NCBI GenBank assembly: GCA_963805475.1
Contig: CAWDUO010000008.1
Location: 124,001-188,000 of the forward strand
Length of the DNA stretch: 64,000 nucleotides
Reading direction: 5' to 3'
Source: VRUE01 sp963805475
GTDB lineage: Bacteria > Actinomycetota > Thermoleophilia > Solirubrobacterales > 70-9
Below, piece after piece: positions 33,370-41,675 of this stretch. The position numbers and the translations under genes were made by a program. Within the stretch, counting starts at the first letter, position 1. Every line of letters begins with the position of its first letter. The notes beneath the pieces are model-generated. The model had not been told where the DNA came from. It saw only the letters and a list, made by a program, of their open reading frames with translations, and ran no database searches.

Positions 33370-33818
33370 GGAAGCGTGCCCGGTGGCGCCAGCCACACCG
33401 ATTCGAACTCCATAACCTCGGCGAGCGTGTCGCAGTCGCGGTCGTAGTGGAGCACGGCAGCGCCAAGCTCCTGCGCGGCGGCGGCCACCAGATAGTCGAC
33501 GACCGGCAGGCGCTGGGAGCCGGCCGAGCGGTGGGCGAGCGCGCGCATCCCGGCCTCGGCCGCGCGGGTGATGCTCGGCGTCAACGGCGCCGCCCGCATC
33601 GAGTCGAGGCGCTCCACGAGCAGGTCGAACTCTCCACCGCCACGGGCGCTCTGGAGAATCTCGACGCGGGTCAGGGGGGAGACGCGCAGGCGGCCTTCGC
33701 GCAAGGCCTCGAGCCACGGCTGGCGCACCTCCGCTAGACCGGCCCGCGCCCAGGCGGAGGTGTCGACGACGAGCGGTAGCTCGCCCCAGGAGCCGTTCTC
33801 AGCGGAGCGGCCAGGCAT
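33366..33818 (-). CDS. PIN-domain toxin, second module
   Basis: 150 residues. PIN acidic residues: Asp in LVVDTSAWARA, Glu in LTRVEILQSA, Asp in LPVVDYLVAAAA and Asp in HYDRDCDTLA. VVDTSAW and the LHYDRDCD ending are typical of the VapC group that pairs with VapB. ATG 33818 lies inside the antitoxin gene, overlapping by 20 bases; a longer frame upstream lies antisense-free but without similarity. It forms a two-gene operon with the antitoxin. Confidence 0.92.
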   Translation of the reverse strand: MPGRSAENGSWGELPLVVDTSAWARAGLAEVRQPWLEALREGRLRVSPLTRVEILQSARGGGEFDLLVERLDSMRAAPLTPSITRAAEAGMRALAHRSAGSQRLPVVDYLVAAAAQELGAAVLHYDRDCDTLAEVMEFESVWLAPPGTLP

Positions 33819-34080
33819 GCCGCTTGCTCTCGCGCAGGTAGTCCCAGTCCCACGGCGCGGTCTCGGGCTGCTCAAAGTAGCCGGCCAACTCCTCCAGCAG
33901 CTCCCGGCGCCGCTCCTCGTCCACCGGCGCGCCACTCAGATGCCGCGCCCCGACGATCGCCAGCTCGCGCACCTGCTGAGAGCGGGGCAGGTTGGCCGGA
34001 AGATGCGGCGCGGCGGCATGGAGGGCGGCCGTGAGCTCGCGATCCTCGGTTACCTGGATGCGGTGATATCGCGTCGGCAC
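33799..34080 (-). CDS. VapB-like antitoxin
   Basis: 93 residues from GTG 34080: a basic N-terminus (MPTRYHRIQVTEDREL), a helical middle with RSQQVRELAIVGARH that resembles a ribbon-helix-helix or dimer core, and an acidic C-terminus rich in Trp (PWDWDY) that could bind the toxin. GTG 34080 follows TACACT by 6 bases; a GTG at 34107 is in frame but upstream of that -10. Family name is by partner and size. Confidence 0.85.
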   Translation of the reverse strand: MPTRYHRIQVTEDRELTAALHAAAPHLPANLPRSQQVRELAIVGARHLSGAPVDEERRRELLEELAGYFEQPETAPWDWDYLRESKRHAWPLR

Positions 34081-34107
34081 CGGCTGAGTGTACCACCGGA
34101 GTACCAC
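34081..34107 (-). promoter_or_regulatory. Promoter and repeated operator half-site of second toxin-antitoxin pair
   Basis: On the minus strand GTGGTAC occurs twice in tandem (34107-34101 and 34096-34090 region), the second running into TACACT (34092-34087), which is 6 bases from GTG 34080. The direct repeat overlapping the -10 is a likely antitoxin binding site. Confidence 0.55.
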
Positions 34108-34152
34108 TGCGCCGGTAGGTGTCGTGGTCCGGTGGGCTTACCATTTGGGTAG

Positions 34153-34356
34153 ATGGCTACCCGCCCTCGCAAGACGCTGCTCGAGCCAGGCCACGAGGCC
34201 GAGTGGGAACGGCTGAACGACGAAAAGCGCCGGGCGTTGACGCCTGCCCCCGATACGCCGATCGGCGAGCTGCTCCGCCGCGGCCAGCATCTCTCCTCCC
34301 AGGCCGCCGGTCTGCTGCGCGCTGTGGAGCGGGGCGATGAGCGCGCCCGATCCTGA
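34153..34356 (+). CDS. Small protein, first of a bicistronic pair
   Basis: 67 residues, charged and helical, with no recognised domain (the part TPIGELLRRGQHLSSQ looks like a helix-turn). ATG 34153 follows TACCAT by 8 bases. It overlaps the next small gene by 20 bases, the arrangement of toxin-antitoxin pairs, and is divergent from the vapBC module. Function is not assigned. Confidence 0.55.
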   Translation: MATRPRKTLLEPGHEAEWERLNDEKRRALTPAPDTPIGELLRRGQHLSSQAAGLLRAVERGDERARS

Positions 34357-34510
34357 GCTCGACGTCGCCGCCGCCGCGGTCGCGGGCCTGCGCAGCATCG
34401 TCGGCTTCAAGCGCCTCAGCGACCGCCCGCGCGACCGCAACGACCTGCTCGGCCTCGCCGAGATCCACGGTGAGCTCCCCGAAGACAAGATCCCCGGCCT
34501 CGACACCTGA
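34337..34510 (+). CDS. Short protein like the C-terminal end of a nucleotidyltransferase
   Basis: 57 residues. The segment I-V-G-F-K-R-L-S-D-R-P-R-D-R-N-D-L-L-G-L matches the L-I-x-x-K-x-A-x-G-R-x-K-D-L-x-D-L end found in many small MNT/DUF-type nucleotidyltransferases of toxin-antitoxin systems. The catalytic G-S-x-A-R-G-D part is absent, so this is either a truncated remnant or a mini-protein. ATG 34337; its TGA is followed at once by the GTG of the peroxiredoxin-like gene. Confidence 0.55.
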   Translation: MSAPDPELDVAAAAVAGLRSIVGFKRLSDRPRDRNDLLGLAEIHGELPEDKIPGLDT

Positions 34511-35083
34511 GTGGACCTCGATCGGCACGCCCTGCCGCCCGACCTGCCGGTGCCCGTGAACGATGGGGCGGCCGACCATCTGTTGGGTGCTGTGGTGCCC
34601 GTCGTCCTCCTGAAGGCGACCGATGGTGGGGAGGTGGATCTCGCGGCCGAGGCCGCTGGCGAGGGGTTCCTCGTCGTCTATGTCTACCCGCGGACCGGCG
34701 TGCCGGGCCAACCGCTGCCCGCGGGCTGGGACCGGATTCCGGGGGCGCGGGGCTGCACGCCGCAGAGCTGCGCCTTCCGCGACGGCGCCGGCGAGCTGCG
34801 CGAGCTCGGCGCTGTCGTCTACGGCCTCAGCGCCCAGCCAATCGAGGAGCAGCTCGAGTTCGCCGCACGCGAGCACCTGCCGTACCCGCTGCTCAACGAC
34901 AGCGGCTTCCGCCTGGCTGATGACCTGGGTCTGCCCACCTTCGAGGCGGACGGCGCCCGCCACTACCGCCGCCTCACCTTCGTCGCTCACCGCGGGCGGA
35001 TCGTCAAGGTCTTCTACCCGGTCTTCCCCCCGCAGGACAACGCCGCCGACGTCATCGCCTGGCTGCGGCTCAGCGGCCGCTGA
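34511..35083 (+). CDS. Peroxiredoxin, PrxQ/BCP-like
   Basis: 190 residues of the AhpC/TSA thioredoxin fold. The active-site loop reads YPRTGVPG...GCTPQSCAFRD, with two Cys five residues apart, as in PrxQ/BCP-type enzymes in which the second Cys resolves the first; an insertion separates the P-R-T-G-x-P part from the Cys. Later YPLLNDSGFRLAD and TFVAHRGRIVKVFYP are typical. GTG 34511 follows directly on the stop of the small gene. Cytoplasmic peroxide reduction is the likely role. Confidence 0.88.
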   Translation: MDLDRHALPPDLPVPVNDGAADHLLGAVVPVVLLKATDGGEVDLAAEAAGEGFLVVYVYPRTGVPGQPLPAGWDRIPGARGCTPQSCAFRDGAGELRELGAVVYGLSAQPIEEQLEFAAREHLPYPLLNDSGFRLADDLGLPTFEADGARHYRRLTFVAHRGRIVKVFYPVFPPQDNAADVIAWLRLSGR

Positions 35084-35274
35084 CCGTCGCTCGGCGCCGG
35101 CGCGCCGATCACCCCACCTGTTCGGTCGGGCGGATCAGGATCTCGTCTACGCAGGCGTGGGCCGGGCTCGTGGTTGAGTCGCTTGCCGCCCCGAACCTAC
35201 TGCCCGGTGGGCGCCGCGCCTACACGTAATAGATTGGGCGCATCAGCAGCGCCCCTGACACAGCGGAGGAGCCG

Positions 35275-36900
35275 ATGAGCGCAAACGAGAAGCACGAGAA
35301 GGAAGGCGGGCTCACCCGCAAAGAGCTGATCGGGACCGGGGCGGGGGCCGCCGCGGCGGCGCTGCTGGCGCAGCAGGGGGCCGGGGTCGAGCGGGCGCTC
35401 GGCGCCGCCGGGAAGAGGGGGCGAAGCGTCGCCGGGATGAACGTCATCCTCTTCCTCACCGACCAGGAACGGGCGATCCAGCACTTCCCGGCCGACTGGC
35501 TGCGCAAGAACATGCCGGGGATGCGCCGGCTGCGGCGCCACGGGCTCAGCTTCGAACGCGCCTTCACCAACGCCTGCATGTGCTCTCCCGCCCGCTCGAC
35601 CCTGATGAGCGGCTTCTTCCCCGCCCAGCACGGGGTCAAGTACACGCTCGAGGAAGACATGCACCCGCCGAAGAACCCGCAGGTCGAGCTGCCGCCGCCC
35701 GCGGTGCTGCCGAACCTGGCCACGGTGATGGGGGCGGCCGGCTACAACGTCGTCTACAAGGGCAAGTGGCACTGCTCGAAACCGGCGGAACCCGAAAACG
35801 CGCAGCCGTCAGACCTCGAAAAGTACGGCTTCGACCGCTGGAACCCGCCCGACGCCGGCGCCAACCAGACGGTCCCGGAGGCCGGCGGGGGGAACCCCGA
35901 CAACGACGGGCGCTTCATCGAGTCGACCGGCGCGGGGGCCTCAGAAGGAGCGCTGGAGTACCTGAGCACGAACGCCGCGCAGGAACAGCCGTTCTTCATG
36001 GTGATCTCGCTGGTCAACCCCCACGACGTCCTCTTCTACCCGAGCAGGACCTTCGAAGAAGCGGGCTACGACGGCTCCTGGCTGCGCGGCGACGTCCACG
36101 AACCGGCGACCTGGGACGAAGACCTCTCGACCAAGCCCGACGTGCAGGCCGAATTCCTGCGCATCTTCAACCTCACCGGGGCGCCCGAAAACCCCCAGCA
36201 GCGGCGCAGCTACCTCAACTTCTACGGCAACCTGATGCGCTCCTCGGACTCCTACCTGGTCGACGTCCTGAACAAGCTCGAAGAGGTCGGCCTGTTCGAC
36301 GACACGCTGATCGTCCGCACCGCCGACCACGGGGAGATGGGCCTCGCCCACGGCGGCCTGCGGCAGAAGAACTTCAACTTCTACGAGGAGGCGACGCGGG
36401 TGCCGCTCGTCTACTCCAACCCGAAGCTGTTCCCGCGGCCGCTGGAGAGCGACGCGCTCGTCTCCCACGTCGACTTCCTGCCGACGCTGGCGAGCCTGGC
36501 GGACGCCCCGCAGGGCGCCCGCGCGGACTGGCAGGGGGTCGACTACTCGAAGCTGGTCCTGCACCCGAACGCGAAGCACGGCGTGCAGGACTACGTCGTC
36601 TTCACCTACGACGACTACCAGTCCGGCCAGAGCAACCCTCCCTACCCGAAACCGCCGAACCACATCGTCAGCATCCGCGAAGGGCGCTGGAAGCTGGCCA
36701 AGTACTACGACCCGAAGGGCCGCGCGGAACCGCAGTGGGAGATGTACAACCTGCGAACCGACCCGCTGGAGAAGCGCAACATCGCCTTCCCCGAATACAA
36801 GCGCACGGCAACTGAGGAGCGCGAACTCGCACGCCTCAAACGCAAGCTCGCCCGGGTCGAAGAAACGCGCCTGAAGCCGCCGTCCCGCTCCAGCTCCTGA
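35275..36900 (+). CDS. Sulfatase (type I, Cys-type)
   Basis: 541 residues. The signature C103-S-P-A-R-S-T-L-M-S-G is the site where FGE makes formylglycine; metal ligands include Asp in FLTDQ, and D-H-G-E in RTADHGEMGLAHGG later. An N-terminal TRKELIGTGAGAAAAALLA segment resembles a Tat-like leader, so export is likely. It hydrolyses sulfate esters; the substrate may be an aryl or choline-type sulfate. ATG 35275 has GGAGGAG. No FGE with intact Cys is seen in this window. The 190 bases upstream hold only a promoter-like ACGTAATAGAT. Confidence 0.92.
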   Translation: MSANEKHEKEGGLTRKELIGTGAGAAAAALLAQQGAGVERALGAAGKRGRSVAGMNVILFLTDQERAIQHFPADWLRKNMPGMRRLRRHGLSFERAFTNACMCSPARSTLMSGFFPAQHGVKYTLEEDMHPPKNPQVELPPPAVLPNLATVMGAAGYNVVYKGKWHCSKPAEPENAQPSDLEKYGFDRWNPPDAGANQTVPEAGGGNPDNDGRFIESTGAGASEGALEYLSTNAAQEQPFFMVISLVNPHDVLFYPSRTFEEAGYDGSWLRGDVHEPATWDEDLSTKPDVQAEFLRIFNLTGAPENPQQRRSYLNFYGNLMRSSDSYLVDVLNKLEEVGLFDDTLIVRTADHGEMGLAHGGLRQKNFNFYEEATRVPLVYSNPKLFPRPLESDALVSHVDFLPTLASLADAPQGARADWQGVDYSKLVLHPNAKHGVQDYVVFTYDDYQSGQSNPPYPKPPNHIVSIREGRWKLAKYYDPKGRAEPQWEMYNLRTDPLEKRNIAFPEYKRTATEERELARLKRKLARVEETRLKPPSRSSS

Positions 36901-36913
36901 GCGGGCCCGCCGC

Positions 36914-38089
36914 TCACGCGGCGTGCAGCGCCGAGCTGTCCACGTCCGCCAGCGAGGTGTTGCCGGTCAGGGCGAGGGCGACGTCGAGGTCGGCCCTGAG
37001 CACGTCGAGGACGTGGGCCACGCCGGCCTCGCCGCGGGCGGCGACCGCCCAGGCCCAGGCGCGTCCGACCAGCACGGCGCTCGCCCCCAGCGCGACCATC
37101 TTGAACGCGTCGAGCCCGGTGCGGACGCCGCCGTCGACGAGCACCTCGGCCTCGCCCGCGACCGCTTCCGCCACCCGCGGAAGCGCGCGCGCCGTCGAGG
37201 GCACCGCGTCGAGCTGGCGGCCGCCGTGGTTGGAGACGACGACGCCGTCGACGCCGACCTCGACCGCGCGGCGGGCGTCCGCGGGGTCGAGCACGCCCTT
37301 GACCAGCAGCCGACCGTCCCAGTGCTCGCGCACCCAGGCGATGTCCTCCCAGGTGACGCTGGGGTCGAACTGGGCGTCGACCCACTCGCGGAAGGCAGCC
37401 GGGGTGCGGGCGCCGGGCACCGCCTCCTCGAGGTTGCCGAAGGTGAGCGGTTTGCCGCCGATCGCGACGTCGCGGACCCAGCCCGGATGGCCGAGCAGGT
37501 CGAGCGCGCGGCGGGCTCTCGCCCGGATGGGAAGCCCCTCGCCGACGACCGCGTTGCGCGTGTCGCGGTGGCGGGCGCCGACCACGGCGAGGTCGACGGT
37601 CAGCACCAGGACCGGGCAACCGGCGGCCCGCGCACGCGACATCAGGTGCTCGGTGTAGCCGCGGTCGCGCATCACGTACAGCTGGAACCAGGGCGGCCGG
37701 GAGACGGCGCGGGCCACCTCCTCGACCGGGCAGATCGAGACCGTCGACTCGACGAACGGCACGCCGGCCGCCTGCGCGGCGCGCGCGGCCTGGACCTCGG
37801 CGCGGGGGGCGAGCATGCCGGCGAGGCCGACCGGGCCGAGGACGATCGGCAGGGCGAGCCGCTCGCCCAGCAGCTCGACCCCCGGATCGCGCTCGGAGAC
37901 GTCGCGCATCACCGTCTGGCGCAGGAGCAGTTGCTCGAGGTCGGCCGTGTTGGCGCGCATCGTGCGCTCCTCGTAGGCGCCGCCGTCGACGTAGTCGAAG
38001 AGCTGGCGGGGCAGCCGCCGGCGCGCGAGCTCGCGGTAGTCGAGCGCCGTGGCCGGCGCCAGTTCCAGCGGTCGGTCTCGGCGCCGCAT
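36914..38089 (-). CDS. FMN-dependent alpha-hydroxyacid dehydrogenase
   Basis: 391 residues of the lactate dehydrogenase/glycolate oxidase family. Conserved parts: FDYVDGGAYEE, LPIVLGPVGLAGM, FQLYVMRDR, the catalytic His in VVSNHGGRQLD and the phosphate site LVDGGVRTG...VGRAWAW. It oxidises L-2-hydroxyacids and passes electrons to the respiratory chain or oxygen. ATG 38089 overlaps the stop of the lipoprotein hydrolase gene by one base (TGATG), so the two are co-translated. Confidence 0.93.
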   Translation of the reverse strand: MRRRDRPLELAPATALDYRELARRRLPRQLFDYVDGGAYEERTMRANTADLEQLLLRQTVMRDVSERDPGVELLGERLALPIVLGPVGLAGMLAPRAEVQAARAAQAAGVPFVESTVSICPVEEVARAVSRPPWFQLYVMRDRGYTEHLMSRARAAGCPVLVLTVDLAVVGARHRDTRNAVVGEGLPIRARARRALDLLGHPGWVRDVAIGGKPLTFGNLEEAVPGARTPAAFREWVDAQFDPSVTWEDIAWVREHWDGRLLVKGVLDPADARRAVEVGVDGVVVSNHGGRQLDAVPSTARALPRVAEAVAGEAEVLVDGGVRTGLDAFKMVALGASAVLVGRAWAWAVAARGEAGVAHVLDVLRADLDVALALTGNTSLADVDSSALHAA

Positions 38090-38994
38090 CAGCGAGCCAA
38101 CCTATCGACCAGGCGGGCGAAGCGGCGCCGGGACTGGAAGAGGAAGGCGTGGGCGCCGGCGAGGCGGGCGAAGCGCGCGCCGGGGATGCGTTCGGCGATG
38201 CGGCGCAGGTTGAGCGGGGGGACGACGGGGTCGCGGGCGCCGGCCGCGGCCAGGGTGGGGACGGCGATGCCCACCAGCTGGCGGTAGTTGCGGTCGCTGC
38301 GCAGCCACGGGTCCTCGGCGGCGACCTGCCTGCGCACCGTGGCGGCGGGCACGTGGAAGTCGTCGGGGACCTCGCCGTCGGCGCTGGCGCGTTCGAGCCG
38401 GCGCAGGAAGCGCCGCCCCTCCGCCCGGCGGCCCGGCGGGTAGAGCTCGCGCATGATCTGGGCTTCGGAGGGGTCGGGCTCGCTGTCGATCGCCTGCGCC
38501 CGCGGCGTGCCGAGCACGGCGCGGCGGCCGCCGGGGTTGGTCCCGGCGAGGATCAGGCCCGAGACCCGGCCGGGGTGTTCGATCGCGAGGCGCTGGGCGA
38601 CGAAGCCGCCCATCGACCATCCGAGCACGCCGGCCCGGGGCAGGTGGATCGCCCGCATCAGGCCGGCGGCCGCACCGGCGAGCGAGTCGAAGGAGTCCCC
38701 CCGCCACGGCCCCGACCGGCCGGTCCCCGGGTAGTCGAAGAGGACCAGCCGGTGGTCGCGGGCCAGCAGCCGCAGCAGCGCCGGGTCCCATTCGGACATC
38801 GTCGACCCGGTCCCGGTCAGCATCAGCAGCGGCGGCCCCTGGCCGCGCTGGTACCAGGCGATCCGCGTGCCGCCGACGCCGGTCGTGTGGACGTGCGCCC
38901 GGAAGGGCCGCGCGGCGCTCTGCCCGCAGCTCGCGAGCAGGATGGCCAGGCCGACGGCGAGGCCCAGGCGGATCGCCAGGCGGGCTCTTCCCAT
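38089..38994 (-). CDS. Alpha/beta hydrolase lipoprotein
   Basis: 301 residues: a lipoprotein leader with LLASC at about 19-23, then an alpha/beta hydrolase with nucleophile elbow GWSMGGF, an Asp in GARDPVVP and the catalytic His in LAGAHAFL. Exported esterase, peptidase or haloperoxidase-like; substrate unknown. It is followed with one-base overlap by the hydroxyacid dehydrogenase gene. ATG 38994. Confidence 0.9.
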   Translation of the reverse strand: MGRARLAIRLGLAVGLAILLASCGQSAARPFRAHVHTTGVGGTRIAWYQRGQGPPLLMLTGTGSTMSEWDPALLRLLARDHRLVLFDYPGTGRSGPWRGDSFDSLAGAAAGLMRAIHLPRAGVLGWSMGGFVAQRLAIEHPGRVSGLILAGTNPGGRRAVLGTPRAQAIDSEPDPSEAQIMRELYPPGRRAEGRRFLRRLERASADGEVPDDFHVPAATVRRQVAAEDPWLRSDRNYRQLVGIAVPTLAAAGARDPVVPPLNLRRIAERIPGARFARLAGAHAFLFQSRRRFARLVDRLAR

Positions 38995-39018
38995 CGCCCG
39001 GCAGACTAGCCGCGGGGC

Positions 39019-39288
39019 TCAGCCCAGCAGCTCGTGGAAGCGCAGCGCCGCCCGCGTTGGCCGCACGGTGCCGTCGTTGCGGTGGACGAGGCCGGCGGCG
39101 GCGAGCTCGCCCACGGCGCGGTCGACCGGGTCGGTCGCCGCGAAGTCGGCCGACCCGCCGGCGATCTCGCGCACCAGCTCGGCGAAGGAGAGCTGGGCGG
39201 GATGCAGCGCCAGCAGCTGCTGCAGCACGGCTGCCTCGATCTTCATGTCCTCCCTTGCCTGGTGCCTGTCGGTTGCCGTCTCATCCAT
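39019..39288 (-). CDS. Small winged-helix-like protein
   Basis: 89 residues: an N-terminal helix, then LSFAELVREIAGG (turn-helix), PVDRAVGELAAAGLVHRN and TVRPTRAALRF, a pattern of a winged helix with a beta wing. A DNA-binding role is inferred. ATG 39288; the gene follows a second small HTH gene on the same strand 54 bases upstream, so they may be one operon. Confidence 0.7.
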   Translation of the reverse strand: MDETATDRHQAREDMKIEAAVLQQLLALHPAQLSFAELVREIAGGSADFAATDPVDRAVGELAAAGLVHRNDGTVRPTRAALRFHELLG

Positions 39289-39342
39289 GGCTCGTCCTCC
39301 CCAAGGGCACAGGGCGCGGAACTCTCCCCCCTCGACCTCGCA

Positions 39343-39567
39343 TCACCCGTCCTTCCCGCCCTCGTCGCCGAGCCTGTGCAGCACGCGCAGGTGGTAAGCG
39401 ACCCTGCCCACGGACACCCCGAGCTCGGTGGCGAGCTCCCCCGCGCTCGCCTCGCCGCCATCGTCGAGGCGCTTCGCGATCCGCCTGCGCAGCGGCTGCC
39501 CCAGCGCCGCGCGCCGATGGCGCTCCCCCCTGTCCCGACTCTCCCCGCCGTCGCTGGCCCGTGCCAT
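39343..39567 (-). CDS. ArsR-like helix-turn-helix regulator
   Basis: 74 residues. The helix-turn-helix is S-A-G-E-L-A-T-E-L-G-V-S-V-G-R-V-A-Y-H-L-R-V-L, typical of ArsR winged-helix repressors; metal-binding Cys are absent and the wing is short. ATG 39567 lies 9 bases from a TATTAT box on the minus strand, which in turn touches a palindrome, so self-regulation is likely. It could control the GH15 gene transcribed convergently on the same strand upstream, but that is only inference. Confidence 0.8.
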   Translation of the reverse strand: MARASDGGESRDRGERHRRAALGQPLRRRIAKRLDDGGEASAGELATELGVSVGRVAYHLRVLHRLGDEGGKDG

Positions 39568-39576
39568 CGCCGGGGA

Positions 39577-39605
39577 ATAATAGACTGAACTGAATTGTTC
39601 TGTCT
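39577..39605 (-). promoter_or_regulatory. Promoter with palindromic operator
   Basis: AGACTGAAC (39582-39590) and GTTCTGTCT (39597-39605) are inverted arms with one mismatch and a 6-base spacer. The minus-strand TATTAT (39582-39577) just beyond it is 9 bases from the ATG of the ArsR-like gene. Likely binding site of that regulator. Confidence 0.6.
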
Positions 39606-39638
39606 GAAGGCGTTTCGTCTGCGCCAAGACGGGCGCGC

Positions 39639-41531
39639 TCAAACCCCCTCGCGCACTCCGCCCATCTCGCTGAACACCGCGGTCGGGCCGCCGTCGGCGC
39701 GCTGCTCGTCGGCGATCACGTGGGAGACCGCGTTGATCAGCGCCAGGTGGGTGAAGGCCTGGGGGAAGTTGCCGAGGTGGCGGCCACTGCGCGCCTCCAG
39801 CTCCTCGGCGTAGAGGTCGAGCCAGCCGGCCGCCTCGAGCAGCCGCTCGCAGAGCGCCCGCGCCCGCTCGGCCTCGCCGATCTCCGAGAGCGCCGCGACC
39901 AGCCAGAAGGAGCAGATCAGGAAGGTGCCCTCCTCGCCGCTGAGCCCGTCGTCGGTCTCCTCGACCAGGTAGCGGAGCACCAGCCCGTCCTGGGTGAGCT
40001 GCTCGCCGATCGCCTCGACGGTTGAGCGCACGCGCGGGTCGTCGGGCGGCAGGAAGCGGACCAGCGGGATCAGCAGCGTCGAGGCGTCGAGCGCGTCGGT
40101 GTCGTAGTGCTGGCGGAAGACCCCGTCGCGCACGCCGCGCGCGAGGATCTCCTCGCGGATCTCGCCGGCGATCCGCCCCCACTCGCCGGCCAGCTCGTCG
40201 AGGCCGACGCCGCGGGCGAGGCGGGCGCCGCGGTCGACCGCGACCCAGATCATCAGCTTCGAGGAGACGTAGTGCCGCGGCGCGCCGCGCGACTCCCAGA
40301 TCCCCTGGTCGGGGTGAGGCCAGGCTTCGATCGCCGCTTCGACCTGCCGGCGGATCACCTCCCGATCCGAGCGCGTGCCGCTGCCGCGCAGGGCCTTTTC
40401 GTGCAGGTAGACCGAGTCGAGCAGCGCCCCCCAGACGTCGTTCTGGCGCTGGTCGAAGGCGCCGTTGCCGATCCGCACCGGGCTGGCGCCGCCGTAGCCT
40501 TCGAGCTCGTCGAGGGTGCTCTCGGTCAGCTGCTTCTCGCCGTCGATCCCGTACATGATCTGCAGCTCCGGGTCCTTGCGGCAGATCTCGAGGACGAAGC
40601 GCATGAAGTCGCGCGCCTCCTGGTCGAAGCCGAGCGTGTGCAGGGCCCAGAGGCTGAAGGTCGAGTCGCGGATCCAGCAGTAGCGGTAGTCCCAGTTGCG
40701 TTCGCCGCCCGGCGTCTCCGGCAGCGAGGTCGTCGGCGCGGCGAGGATCGCGCCGGTCGGCGCGTAGGTGAGCCCCTTCAGCACGAGCGCCGAGCGCTGC
40801 AGGTGGATGCGCCAGGGGTGGTCGGGGAAGTCGCCGTCGCGCAGCCATTTGCGCCAGAAGTCTTCGGTCGAGTCGAGCCGCTCCAGCGCCTCGGGGGCGC
40901 TGCGCGGGCCGCCGAGGTCGCCCTCGCCCCAGGTCAGCGCGCAGAAGCCGGTCTCGCCCTCGCGCAGCCGCGCCGCGCCGCGCGCCGCGCCGCCCTCGAT
41001 CGTCAGCTCCATGTCGCTGGTCAGCTCCAGCCGGACGCCGTCGCCGGCTGCCGTCGCCTCGCCCATCCCCCCGCCGCTCCAGCGCGCCGCTTCAGCGCCG
41101 TAGGCGAAGCGCGGCAGGCACTCCATCTCGATCTCGACCTCGCCGTCGATGCAGGTCACCGTGCGCAGCAGCGAGCGGTCGGACTCGTGTTCGGTGCGCG
41201 GCCGCGAGCCCGGCCCCGCCTGCTCGACCCAATCGCCGATCGTCAGCGCGTCGTGGACGACGACCCAGCCGGTGTCGGTCACCCAGGTCGTCTCGATCAC
41301 CAGCGTGCCCGGCTCGTAGCGGCGGCTGATCGGCACGACGACGCCGCGCGGCTTCAGCTTGAAATGCCCGGCGCCGCGGTCGAGCAGCGCGGCGAAGGCG
41401 CTGGGCGAGTCGAAGCGCGGCAGGCAGAGCCACTCGACCAGGCCGTCGTAGGAGACCAGGGCGCTGGTATGGCAGTCCGAGAGGAAGCCGTAGCTGCCGA
41501 TCGGCGGGAAGCGGGTCTGAGCGTCCTTCAA
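39639..41531 (-). CDS. Glycoside hydrolase family 15 (glucoamylase/trehalase-like)
   Basis: 630 residues. N-terminal beta-sandwich domain, then an (alpha/alpha)6 barrel with GH15 landmarks: RNWDYRYCWIRDSTFSLWAL, IGNGAFDQRQNDVWG, WESRGAPRHYVSSKLMIW (catalytic Glu region), EEGTFLICSFW (second catalytic Glu) and LGNFPQAFTHLALINA. Actinobacterial members of this cytoplasmic type often act on trehalose, others on alpha-glucans; the substrate is not decided. No signal peptide. ATG 41531. Confidence 0.94.
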   Translation of the reverse strand: MKDAQTRFPPIGSYGFLSDCHTSALVSYDGLVEWLCLPRFDSPSAFAALLDRGAGHFKLKPRGVVVPISRRYEPGTLVIETTWVTDTGWVVVHDALTIGDWVEQAGPGSRPRTEHESDRSLLRTVTCIDGEVEIEMECLPRFAYGAEAARWSGGGMGEATAAGDGVRLELTSDMELTIEGGAARGAARLREGETGFCALTWGEGDLGGPRSAPEALERLDSTEDFWRKWLRDGDFPDHPWRIHLQRSALVLKGLTYAPTGAILAAPTTSLPETPGGERNWDYRYCWIRDSTFSLWALHTLGFDQEARDFMRFVLEICRKDPELQIMYGIDGEKQLTESTLDELEGYGGASPVRIGNGAFDQRQNDVWGALLDSVYLHEKALRGSGTRSDREVIRRQVEAAIEAWPHPDQGIWESRGAPRHYVSSKLMIWVAVDRGARLARGVGLDELAGEWGRIAGEIREEILARGVRDGVFRQHYDTDALDASTLLIPLVRFLPPDDPRVRSTVEAIGEQLTQDGLVLRYLVEETDDGLSGEEGTFLICSFWLVAALSEIGEAERARALCERLLEAAGWLDLYAEELEARSGRHLGNFPQAFTHLALINAVSHVIADEQRADGGPTAVFSEMGGVREGV

Positions 41532-41548
41532 GCTGCCAAGCTACCACC

Positions 41549-41659
41549 GTGAACCGGACGCGAGCATGGCTTGTCACCGGCCCGCTCGGCCGCGGCTTCG
41601 CTTTCGCGGTCGACTTCGGCATCGCGGTGCGGCGGGGCCTGCTGCGGCGCTCCCGATAG
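41549..41659 (+). CDS. Very short basic protein, doubtful
   Basis: 36 codons from GTG 41549 to TAG 41659: MNRTRAWLVTGPLGRG, a hydrophobic stretch and an Arg-rich end. It occupies the gap between the divergent GH15 gene and trigger factor, and TACCAC precedes the GTG. Composition fits the coding strand, but nothing else supports it. Confidence 0.35.
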   Translation: MNRTRAWLVTGPLGRGFAFAVDFGIAVRRGLLRRSR

Positions 41660-41675
41660 GGTCCCGCGCTCTCCC

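Noticed and set aside
35040..35100. GC palindrome CAGCGGCCGCTG at the end of the PrxQ-like gene as terminator
   Set aside because: Only 12 bases without loop and inside the last codons and stop; too weak to claim.
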